NCBI GenBank assembly: GCA_024449915.1
Contig: JAMZAV010000112.1
Coordinates: forward strand, 248,001-312,000
DNA length: 64,000 bases
Reading direction: 5' to 3'
Source of the DNA: Sweltsa coloradensis
Lineage: Eukaryota > Arthropoda > Insecta > Plecoptera > Chloroperlidae
Of this stretch, positions 54,356 to 64,000 are shown one piece after another. Under the pieces are notes generated by a model. It ran no database searches. It had not been told where the DNA came from and saw only the letters and a program-made list of their open reading frames with translations. Both the position numbers and the translations under genes were made by a program. Each line of letters starts with the position of its first letter. Positions within the stretch are counted from its first letter, which is position 1.

Positions 54356-54515
54356 GACAATCGCAAACCCCTCTTCTGATGTATAACTAGGTGTTTTTGA
54401 TTTAATGTTGTTGATTAAAGATTTAACGACTGAAAAGACCATGAAAACATCTTTCAGTCAGGATTCCTGGCAACGGGCATCGAACCCGAGACCTACCGAA
54501 TCAGATTCTAGAATG
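54356..54515 (-). mobile_element. decayed SINE-C
   Basis: Plus-strand words CCCTCTTCTGATGTATAACT, ATTTAACGACTGAAAAGACC, TTTCAGTCAGGATTCC and ATCGAACCCGAGACC keep SINE-C order, but with many changes and a missing central part. Confidence 0.55.
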
Positions 54516-56008
54516 TTATACGCTTTCCAGGCCAGTCCCGGCCACTACTCATAATTTGAGTAGTATCATTCTCATTCTATTAACCATTCCCTTTTGTATT
54601 ATCCTCAATTTCAATATTATTGCCCTTAATGAGAGAATAACACATCAAACGATAACTAATAGGGAGAACTCGCTGTTAATTGTCAAACAAATTACACTAT
54701 GTATCTCTGTTATACATTGACACTAATAATTGCAAGGACTATCGAATAATATACGAATCATAGTATGTCCTTCTTCGAATAGCCAAACACAGTTTTGTAA
54801 AATAACAGTAATTAATAACACCACATAAAATACTATTTAACAACTTTAAACCCAGATTATATACCTATGGATCCATTTGGAATCTCGTCATTTCACATAT
54901 GAAGTCATAAATTAGTCAGGCTATTTCACCGTTTAAGATTATAGAAGTTTTTTTATTAGGATGGTATTGAGAAAATGCTTGAAATAAAATAAGTGTATTG
55001 TACACATTTATTTTATTTTATTATTTATTATTTATTTATTATTTGATTTATTATTTAACTATACACAATGGGAATGGCATACAGAAATACTTAACACTAT
55101 ATCAAAATTACAAAACAAAAGAGGTAGAATTAGCAATATTCTGATGAAAGTGGAGAAAGAAAAGAGGAAAAACAGAATTATCAAATCGCGTCCAGACCGG
55201 CAATCCTGACTGAAGGTTTTTTCCGATGCTGGGCAAGTAATTTCCACGAAATTTTTAAAAATGTGAATAACATAGAATTGTTGTTTATGTATGTATGTAA
55301 TTATGTTTTGTTGACCTAGCATTTTAAATATATTTTATGTTATTTTTAATATTGTATTAATCAGGCGACACAATATAATGATTGTCTTTGTATTAATGTG
55401 TCCTGAAATATAATTGAACAATTTAAACTTTTCTTAATTTTGAACTTTAATCAAAAACAGTTTAGTTAAAAGTCACATCTCTACAACAATGTGAATCTAG
55501 TCGAAGAACGTTGTTTTCACACAATTCTAAAAGGAAAGTGGCTCCGTTAGTTCAAGAGCGACGCGCCACTTGACAAATTTTCCTTCCGCGTTTTAACACA
55601 GACTTTTCTCAATTCTCACCTTCTTTGTGTTTATTATTATGGCACTTCTTTGTGAAATCACGTTTTGTTATGTTGGCCCCACAGTCAAACGTAGAGGGTT
55701 TGCGTTCGTCTACCGGAAAATCATTTACTTTTACGTTTTTCTTCTTGCTTTTCATATTGAATATGAAAGCCTATGAGTCGAGTCTAGAGAAATTTAAATT
55801 CACTTTATCACCTTTTGGTGCGAATCGAGAATTCGTCTTTCAAAGAATGCATAGGAATAACTTGGAAAAGCCTAGTCGTAACTTCTTCTTTCTCAAGAGG
55901 TAGACTGGTATTGAATAGACTGCGATTCTATGTAGGCCTATGCCCCGCTGACATGGTGACAGTTGACACTAGCCCACCAAAATTTATAAAACATTAATTC
56001 TACATTGT
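54516..56008. other. unannotated AT-rich DNA
   Basis: Only a 40-bp plus-strand SINE-C scrap (55195-55237: CCGGCAATCCTGACTGAAGG) and a TTATT-rich patch at about 55005-55060 are recognisable. Confidence 0.4.
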
Positions 56009-56215
56009 GTGGCTCGTTAGTCTTGTAGTTAGGCTCTGCTTCCAATGCAGAAGGTCCAGGGTTTGATTCCCGCTTTCAGCACAAATTCTTTACTTTTGAT
56101 GTGGACTCAAGTCCATCAGTTCTTGGCTTAGGAATGTGTAAACGGTGTCTTTGGAGCCGTCCTAGCAACGAGGCACAGAATAAACTCTAATGTTGTTCCG
56201 ATTTAGCAATTAGCC
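56009..56215 (+). mobile_element. SINE-A 5' half
   Basis: Plus-strand tRNA-like head (GTGGCTCGTTAGTCTTGTAG, GCTTCCAATGCAGAAGGTCC, mutated B box GGTTTGATTCC) and proximal body (CTCAAGTCCATCAGTTC, TTGGAGCCGTCCTAGC, ACGAGGCACAGAATAAA). The distal half and tail are absent. Confidence 0.8.
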
Positions 56216-56299
56216 GAGTGATCAGAACTGTGGCTATAAAACGTAGGGTATGTCCCTTTTTTCTTCTTATTTTTCTTTTCTTTTCATTCCCCACCCTTT

Positions 56300-56525
56300 T
56301 TTATATTTGATTAATTCATTAATTGCATTTAATATCGTTTTTATTGTTACCAAATTTTTTGAGTTTTAATGCATTGTTGAAATATTACTATTTCAAATAT
56401 TTACTTAAATGTAGTTCATTGTTGTATCTGCATCCATGTAATTAGATTTATTTAGTTTTCCTCCTTTGTAAATCAGTTTTTATAACTGAATAGGATAGAC
56501 GTTAAATAAATAAATAAAATAAAAA
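56300..56525 (+). mobile_element. tail E copy
   Basis: GTAGTTCATTGTTGTATCTG, GTAATTAGATTTATTTAG, TCCTCCTTTGTAAATCAG, GAATAGGATAGACGTTAAAT and an (AAAT)n tail. The best-preserved E tail; no coding region upstream. Confidence 0.65.
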
Positions 56526-56689
56526 TAAAATATACTCTTAAATCGCTCTGCAGTAATAACACTGTAATATCACGTAATACATTGGACGTTGTTGAATCAC
56601 TATCTGTAGGGGGGAATTGATTTGTTATCTGCATGGATTTCTTCTTTCTTTAGTTACCTTATATTAATATTTTGGATTTTTTTTGTTTA

Positions 56690-57097
56690 AAGGCGAGTCA
56701 ACAGTTAGGTCATGTTGCGCAACTGTTAAGAGATGTGGGGGGAGGAAAGATCCATGTTGGTCAGATCCAGCCGCAGGTTAAGGGGGGTGGGGGGGATGGA
56801 ACGGGGGTTTCTCATGTCGTTGTCATCGTCGTCAGGAAGGGTTCCCAACGATAAAGATCACCAGAGCTCGCCTCTAGTTTCAGGGAGAACAATACGTCTC
56901 TACTGATGTTTGTGAGATGGTCTTGCCTCTTTTCTCACCTTTTACAATCAGCAAAGGGATGCTCTGAGATAAATTCTACCTCGGGCCCAGAAGAAGAACT
57001 TATATGTTGCAAAATGTAAATGTGGTTACAATATTGTAAGCACAAAGTGAGTAGCATAGACATCAAATAAATAATAATAATAATAATAATAAAAAAA
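56690..57097 (+). mobile_element. repeat family D with (AAT)n tail
   Basis: GGCGAGTCAACAGTTAGGTC, TTGGTCAGATCCAGCC, GTCGTTGTCATCGTCGTC and CCAGAGCTCGCCTCTAGTTT, then about 200 bp ending CATCAAATAAATAATAATAA. The simple-repeat tail suggests a retrotransposed (SINE/LINE-like) family. No tRNA head found. Confidence 0.6.
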
Positions 57098-57534
57098 GCA
57101 CTTATACACACTATTACGCAGATTGCTTGTTCTGTGCAAAGACTTTAGAAGTGACTGTTAGAAGCATTGCACAATTCTATCTCAAACGTGAATACAAGTT
57201 CTCGCGACAGTGTTTTCTATATTTGATTCAACACCCAATTGTAAAGCGTCCTTTTGAAAGTAGAAACAAAAATTGTCAAAGCGTAAAAGTTATTTTATCC
57301 TTTTACAGACATCTACAAAGAGAAAGGAGGAATCAAAGGTAGAGTTTATCTTTAAGGTAACCACTTCACTACTCGCCTTGAACATAAAACCATGCCCATT
57401 GAAACTAATTGTAAGAACGTAGTGAACGTTGCTAAAACTGTTGAAATACCCTGAGAATAATAGCCTAGTTCGGGTAAAAAAAAAAAAAAAATGGCATCGA
57501 TCAACAATTGATATATAAAATTTTTAAAAAATCA
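57098..57534. other. unannotated DNA, A-run at the end
   Basis: The plus frame 57127-57342 is open for 71 codons; unrecognised. An A-run lies at about 57477-57491. Confidence 0.3.
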
Positions 57535-57610
57535 TATTTAGAGTCTATAGGCCCTACTCATTCAGTCACATGACTGATTTTCTGTGGGGAACAAAAATTT
57601 AATCATTTAA
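57535..57610 (-). mobile_element. SINE-A terminal fragment
   Basis: TTTAGAGTCTATAGGCCCTA, CATTCAGTCACATGACTGAT and TTTCTGTGGGGAAC match the SINE-A end, including its CAGTCA...TGACTG hairpin. Confidence 0.65.
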
Positions 57611-57631
57611 ACATTTATGAACATATTTTGT

Positions 57632-57907
57632 AATTGTAAAAATGAAATTATTTGGACGTACACTGTTCTAAAAAATATAAATATACATATAATATAACAC
57701 ATATAATAAACATAATTTTTTGATAATAATTTGTTGGCATAAATTTTCATGGTCGTTTTTGTTTTTTTCTATTTATTTGTATTGTCAAAACATTGCTTTG
57801 TTCAACCCAGTTTGATAAAGACACTAGACTTTGTGTCGAAATATTACAATAAAATATTTATTTTAAGAACAGTGTATGTCCAAATAATTTCATTTTAACA
57901 ATCAATT
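57632..57907. mobile_element. 275-bp element with ~50-bp inverted ends
   Basis: Left 57632-57687 and right 57853-57907 match inversely over AATGAAATTATTTGGAC(G/A)T and ACACTGTTCT. Near the right end TTTGATAAAGACACTAGACT...TGTGTCGAAATATT has the TGAT..A-stem-CGAAA layout seen at the ends of Penelope-like elements. Internal ORF absent. Confidence 0.6.
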
Positions 57908-58997
57908 ACCTGTTCCACTAGTTTCAATTTATCAAAACAGTAATTATTACAACGCAATATAATCATCAGTTTTGTTAAAACTGGGAGCCACGAAAAATTC
58001 GTCTAGCAAATAAAGGCTTTAGAAGCAAAATAAATCTTCTAAAACCCACCGCTCATTTCAGAAAATCCCCCAACCCCATAATATTTTATTGAGCGCGACA
58101 AGGGCATTATACGAACGCATCACTTACGCGTCAGCGTTAATATTTTAACGCAGTCTTAAACACAACGTCACCAGTTTCACCACCGTTATTGGCTTTTATG
58201 AAATTTCATATACAAAAATTCCCCGAGGTGCCCGTTTACCCCTTTATAAAAGTTTATTACATTATTGGCCCCCTGGGGTTAATGTATTCATTTTAAAAAG
58301 ACGTACAGAGCGCTTGATGCTAGGTTATGACGTTCGTGTAGGTGTACAGTCATAGGAAAGAAAAAGTTAAAACAAGAAATTAGTAATGTACAATGATCCA
58401 TCCCTAAAAAAAATTAAGTTTACCGAAAAGAGTGTTTAATGCATGGCTAATGAATTTATTTCTATGAAATGTATGCGATAATTCAAAACTTTACAACTTT
58501 AAACGCCCATAGAACAACCAACTAAATTCTGTTATTATTCTAAATTGTGATGTTTATTAAATCATGTAATAAAAATTGCTAAGATGTGGATTTAGCGTAA
58601 AAATTAACTCAAGAAAATTACCAGTACATTTACGGTCAAGACGGTAGATTTGGTGCTGTTGTGAAGAGTTAGCTTAGTTGTCGACTTATGAAGAACTGTT
58701 GACGGATGTGCGTCAGTGTCATGTAATGAAGAAGAAAGAAAGAAAAGTCTTATCAACTGCCAATGCTCGGCATTCTTTTTTGGGTTAATAATTCCAGTGC
58801 CATGATAATGAAAAATAAATCAATAATATAATGGTGTAAAATTACTAAATTAACCACCGTACCACTATGGTCGGTAAACTACGTAATCGGTCAATTTAGC
58901 GAATCAAATCAAACGACGGCCAGTTCCCTAATCGAAAAGTAGCCTACGCAAGTACTGTAATCGAGGAGGTAAGTGTCCGCATCCACTAACTGAATAA
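57908..58997. other. unannotated DNA
   Basis: No repeat copy. 58030-58270 is somewhat GC-richer and non-repetitive without an open frame of note. Confidence 0.35.
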
Positions 58998-59168
58998 GGG
59001 GGAAATGTAGGTGGCCGACTCGAGACATGGGAATCCCCTACCGCCTTATAACCGAGGGGGAAATGTAGGTGGCCGACTCGAGACATGGGAATCCCCTACC
59101 ACCTTATAACCGAGGGGGAAATGGAGGTGGCCGACTCGAGACTTGGGAATCCCCCGCCACCTTACAAC
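58998..59168 (+). repeat. 58-bp minisatellite, ~2.9 units
   Basis: Units start at 58998, 59056 and 59114 with GGGGGAAATG(T/G)AGGTGGCC and continue CGACTCGAGAC(A/T)(T)GGGAATCCCC. The period of 58 is not a multiple of three, so the open frames crossing it are not protein repeats. Unit 3 has several substitutions. Confidence 0.9.
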
Positions 59169-60752
59169 ATACGGAACCCCTCTCACGTGCGTCTCGGCTC
59201 TTGCCCTACAAACGTCGATCTCACCCGATATCGAACGAGAACAACCGACCCTCTGAATTTAATTCCGATTTCCGACAGCACCCAAGGCGCGGCGAGCCAT
59301 CGACGAGTGCTCACCGACTGAGAAAAGATGAAAGAGGAGACAAAAAAGACTTGAATGGACTCGTCTCAAGAATGTGATTTTCTTGAGGGGGGAGGGGCTT
59401 TTACAGCTGATTGCGTTGGGGGTAGCAGCTCATGTTTATGCAGTGCGATTAGGTTGATCGATGAGTGGTGATGGAGAGGGGTGAGAACCGCATTACTAGC
59501 TCATGTATCACCCCTGTTGAATAACCTAAATGTATCTAAAACCCTCTCCTCCCCACCTCAAGCAAATTGCCGAATAGAGTAGGCCTACGTGTAGTTTGAA
59601 ATGTTTTACGTGAGTATGACGTACATTTAATATTTATTTTCAATTTAACAGAGTTCACCAACGATAATAATGATTTTTTAATGGTGGTCACAAAATAAAA
59701 ACTAAAGTCAATATGAAATTAATTTGTTACAAATTTGACCAGGAAATTAATGTTTTTTTAGTGTTTTAAATTGCTACAAATTTTCAGCGTAGAGTGAAAC
59801 AAAACACACGTGAATTCACTATGTCGGGAATTATCCAGGAGACTGGGAAGTAGAAAATTTAAACTGATTTCTGAATGTGCTAGTCAACGACATAGCACAA
59901 ACCAACGTATGGTATTGTTACGATACAGTTCAGGATATTACAATAGAAACTGCACAATGGAAATGTCTGTTGTCTATTGAAACGATTCAATCCACATGCA
60001 TACACTTTATGACTGAGGAAACGCGATAAAACAATGATTCAGATTGGCTAGTGACAGAAATCGAAGGTTCAACCGTCCGGCTTGCGATGTACCATTCCAG
60101 CATTGAATGCTTCTATTGGTTTTCGGTAATGTATGGCTTGGAGTTTCCCTACCACTAACACTCTTTCTTTCTCGACGTTTTTCATGAATCAACCGATCAT
60201 TTCGGTCGATTAGGCTCGTTCAAAAAACCACCAGAAAAAATATGTCCACACACTAAGCGCGCGCTTTTACCCTGTAGATAGAGTTGGATTTTATAATGTT
60301 TCCCTAAACCGTCCAGGTTGAACGCATAGGCCTACATTATGCATATATAAGCAGTGACCATAAAGTTGGTTCATGCAACAAATTAAAAATTACTAACACA
60401 CATCCAACTGCTACATTCACCTGATTAATTACAAATATGTGTGGCAAGTAAAATTTGATATAACGGGCAACGTGAAAATAAAATACAATTTAAAACATCC
60501 TACTATACGTCAAAAACAAAAGTACAAGCATACAACATAAAAATACGAAAAACTTACACAACAAACTACACAACATACTATAACATCCTGCCCGAAGGCT
60601 AATGTAGGATGTAGGGCATGTCTGGCCCTCTGTAGCCTGTATGTCTACGACAGAAAAGTCGTTCAGTTATAGACGGACAGTGAGAGACAGAGAGAACAAA
60701 ATATAGGCTATGATAGTAAGTAGCCTTTTCTACCATGGAGTTTAAGAAGAGT
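59169..60752. other. unannotated stretch, GC-richer start
   Basis: 59170-59380 is CpG-containing with two overlapping plus frames (78 and 102 codons), no recognised product. A decayed SINE-C scrap may lie at about 59982-60030 (GATTCAATCC, GACTGAGGAAA). Confidence 0.35.
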
Positions 60753-60842
60753 AAATAACGACCAATCATAGATTTCAATACAATTCAAAGGGCGTGGCTA
60801 TTTAAAATACTCTTAGGCCGTAGTTGGTTTGCTCATCAGTCA
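60753..60842 (+). promoter_or_regulatory. possible pol II core promoter
   Basis: CCAATCA (about 60752), GGGCGTGGC (60790-60798, a KLF/Sp1-like box), TATTTAAAA (60799-60807) and an initiator-like TCAGTCA about 35 bp later lie in a plausible order. No gene recognised downstream. Weak. Confidence 0.2.
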
Positions 60843-63060
60843 TCAAGCAAAGGAAAGGTTTCTTCGCACAACTATACACACTATACATTTACACAAACAA
60901 CACTACAAACAAACAAACAAAACAAAACAAACAAACACAAACAAACATACAAACAACTTTTCATTTATTTATTATTTCTCTCCGTAATTTGTGCACATAA
61001 TACAAAAATTACAAAATGAAACAGGAAAGTCCATTGTTGTTGTTATTGTGGCCCATCCACCGCAGTGATCCTGTTCCATTCTTAACACTAATAAAATAAT
61101 AAAATAACATAAATTCTCTTATAAAAGGATGATGTGATGATGATAATGTTGAAATAGATGATACAGTTTATTAATATGATACTCATAAATTTAAATAAAG
61201 AACTAGGGAATGTAGCCGTTATCAAAGATCCATTTTTCCTAGCAGTGGTCGTCAACTTTATAGGCCAATCAGGCTGAAGTGATCTTGAATGGCCCTTTTA
61301 AACGCCTTATCAGAGACCCTACATATTTACCAGTGGTTTCTAGCCAGAAAGACATGGAAGATATTCCAAACATCCATTTAAAAAATCGACAAAAAGAAGA
61401 AAGCTCGCACAATCAGTGCAACACAAGTGAGAAATTTCATAAAAATTGAGGGATATTTACATAAGCTGCCATTTTGAATTAATTTTCATTAAAATTATCT
61501 AATCACATGATGATAACAGCCCAACATACAAATCACATTTTAACATGAATATAGGCTACCAAAGATATTGCCAATTAAACCAATTATTAACTCTCTGATT
61601 CACAAATTACGCACTATTGGACATTTATAATTATTTATCCATCACTAAGCAATCACTGGTAAATGTATCGCGATACAGAACACACGACTGATGACACCTC
61701 AATTAATTCCTCTCCCTCTGTCATTGAAACTAATCCTCGGTGCGTTTCGAAGATTAATGTTTGAGCGGACACCACATAATTATTGACACATGTATAGATA
61801 GATATACTCACATGTACATGCTCGGTTGCGTGTAGTAGCTCGCGGGAATATACCCTGGGAAATGTAGCACATGTGTGTAAGCAGGGTCAATTCTGGTGGG
61901 TATATCCATTAATTATCTGTTTTCACTAGATTCAAGAGACGTACGTACTGATGTTTTGGCGATAAATATGTTGCTCTTAGATGGTTGTGTTGTATTGGAT
62001 AAAGTGACGTGATTGTAATTATTAGAAGAAGAGGGAAATTCTTTATAGTCTTTTGAGAGAAGAAAATCAATGAGAAGTTTCTTCGTAGAAGCTTTGCGGG
62101 TTGGATGAACCCGAGCTAACTATTTTACAACATTAAATCGTTTTGTCCACATATCAACCAAATTTCATCCGTCCTGGTCCTCTTTTTGACCTTATATTTT
62201 TTTACTGATTTTTCTTTAACTAGGAGATTATTAACTTCAGTAAGTTGTAATGCAAATATATGCGCATGTCTATCTCTATCATAGAACATTTTCATAAATT
62301 AGTTTTTCATAATTCGTCGAAAATTAAATATCCCATAAAATAATGAGAAAATATTTATACTCATTCCCCAAGTTTATGTAGGAGACATTACTTGACATGT
62401 TGTATGAAAAGAGTAAAAATGATTACAGATTTCGACAAGTTTAATGAATTGATGAGTGATAGAGGGTGAACTGTCTCCTTCACCAATGTCTTCAGTCACT
62501 CCTTCATGCCCTCACAATTTATATTTACACATACACACTCCCTCACATAATCATAAACTCAAACAAACATACAACACCACTCGCATACATTCATAATTAT
62601 AATATTTTTATAGCCATCTTTAAGTAGGTAACTATTTTTTTATTGGGATTTGCAACGTTATGTATTGTTTTGTTACCCTACGTAATCTTTGGCAAATTGC
62701 ACTTGTGTGACATTGTGTCCTGTTGTTATGTGGCCACAAATAAACAAACTGGCAAATTTTGGAAATATAAACAACCTCCCACACTTCTCCCAGACTATAT
62801 TAGGCCTACAGATTTGTTTAATTCCCTGACTTTTCTATGTTTTACAGACTAGAAGAAGACCGCTGATGTATAACAAAATACCAGGAAAACTAGACTGTAT
62901 TACTGGTAGCGAGAATGAAACCAGTGCCACCTTGAAAATATAGTCTAAAGTGGGTTGTTGAGCTGCTACCGCCCAACTCCTAGACACCATTCATAATTAT
63001 ATTTATAGTCCATAAACACGCACATTCAGGTAAGATGTTAAACGGGTTCTCATTAACTCA
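60843..63060. other. long unannotated AT-rich stretch
   Basis: (AAAC)n-like low complexity at about 60900-60955. Otherwise no repeat match or credible exon. Confidence 0.4.
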
Positions 63061-63113
63061 ATCCCAACGGAATAAAATATGTCAATCAATCCTTTAATCA
63101 ATCAATCAATCAA

Positions 63114-63184
<71 letters not shown>
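63061..63184 (+). repeat. (TCAA)n(CT)n microsatellite after LINE-like end
   Basis: AACGGAATAAAATATGTCAA leads into (TCAA)n at 63090-63113 and (CT)n at about 63116-63184. The AATAAA...(TCAA)n arrangement resembles a LINE 3' end on the plus strand; no body recognised. Confidence 0.6.
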
Positions 63185-63186
<2 letters not shown>

Positions 63187-64000
63187 GTTAATCAAAGACC
63201 CATAGGAGATTGATGGCTACTCACAATGATTGAACGTATCCATAATGCCTATGAATATTCGTAAGATAATACATCGTCTCCAATTCTTTTGAAATCCGAT
63301 AATATGAAGTTTAAGTAATGGCCATTACTCTGAAGGACTCTCATAGAAGCTCAGAAACTTGAAGACTTCAAATATTTCTACCTAAGGTTCTGGTTAGTTC
63401 CCCAGACAAGTTAAAGCATGCAATTTCTGATTCATTAAGCAGATTTAGATGGATACTGATCACTGTTGAATAACATTACAATGCCCCAGATGAAAGAATT
63501 CGAAAGAGTTCAATAGTTTTCAAAATTAACGTGAACAATTCACGCAAGGGGGAGACTTTAAAATCACTACCAAACCAATAGTTAGCTTTTTAAGGCTGAT
63601 CCACAAAACTAATAAACAGTTTTGACCTGACAATTGACCAAAAGTCGGTCAAATATAAAAAAGAAATATTTTGCTCTATTGTGGCAGGACGCAGGATACT
63701 TACAAGAAAATGTTTCTGCAACCAAGTTAGGCTAATCAATATATATGATGAACGTTCAATGGTGATAATTATTGATGAAAATGAGTGAATTTACTAGAAC
63801 TTTGTGTGCTCACTGTCGAAAAGTGTCGAAAACAACAGTGACTTGTCCATTCAAATTTGTAAGGGAATGTGACAAAAGTTGGCATTCCTTTGAAGAATGA
63901 GTGGTGCCAAATAAATAAGTACAAATATATACTTTGACAAATTATTTGACCGGTCAAATATTACTAAAGGTCAATTGACAATATTTGACCAGTCAATTGA
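63185..64000. other. unannotated DNA; TTGAC palindromes at the end
   Basis: The last 60 bases hold TTGACCGGTCAA, AGGTCAATTGAC and TTGACCAGTCAATTGA, and GACCAAAAGTCGGTC occurs at about 63637. It may be an element cut by the window edge. Confidence 0.35.

Noticed and set aside
59069..59377. 102-codon frame starting in the minisatellite
   Set aside because: Its first part is a frame through a 58-bp repeat that does not preserve phase; the remainder is unrecognised.
61244..61340. hAT-like end CAGTGGTCGTCAAC
   Set aside because: No inverse partner or 8-bp duplication could be found nearby.

Overview
This is about 64 kb of AT-rich animal-type nuclear DNA with no recognisable host protein gene. 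The content is short tRNA-derived SINEs, many terminal-inverted-repeat (TIR) MITEs, one CR1/Jockey-type LINE, foldback repeats, microsatellites and long single-base runs. Nothing looks prokaryotic: no operons, no dense ORFs. The TAGGCCTA-type octamer recurs many times. I read this as repeat-rich intergenic or intronic DNA of an invertebrate, probably marine; the phylum cannot be fixed from this window.

Layout. 1-6.3 kb is a nest of insertions: SINE-B, a 280-bp TIR element, SINE-C, a 566-bp dispersed element, and two hAT-like MITEs with 8-bp target-site duplications (TSDs), each hosting a SINE. A ~540-bp hairpin and a GTC-rich repeat follow. 10-16 kb holds two related dispersed families whose ends read CTAGGAAAACG and GATGAGCGAAGCGA, plus a mariner-like MITE. 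17-21 kb has a Harbinger-like MITE (TSD TAA), a tRNA-headed SINE-G and a palindromic SINE-B pair. 25-31 kb has another mariner-like MITE, a 166-bp tandem repeat split by a 1.03-kb TIR element, a second copy of the 10.4-kb repeat and a SINE cluster. 31-44 kb has more SINE pieces, two further hAT-like copies (one only 41 bp), microsatellites, and one candidate terminal coding exon at 44.1 kb.

The most informative region is 45.9-54 kb. A GC-rich LINE (PHD finger, endonuclease and reverse transcriptase in what was one long ORF, now split by about five frameshifts) sits between flanks A and B. The same flanks follow immediately as A' and B' without the LINE, joined through a short stray LINE fragment. 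A' differs from A mostly by 1-bp indels, B' from B by a few substitutions. The filled and empty sites of one insertion therefore lie in tandem: either two haplotypes concatenated by the assembly or a real tandem duplication followed by insertion.

54-64 kb returns to SINE pieces, a LINE-like 3' tail, a GTC-rich repeat with an (AAT)n tail, a TIR element, a 58-bp minisatellite and long unremarkable AT-rich DNA. Family names used here (SINE-A, -B, -C, -G; hAT-1, hAT-2; F, H, J, D, E) are local labels given because copies were matched to each other by eye within the window.
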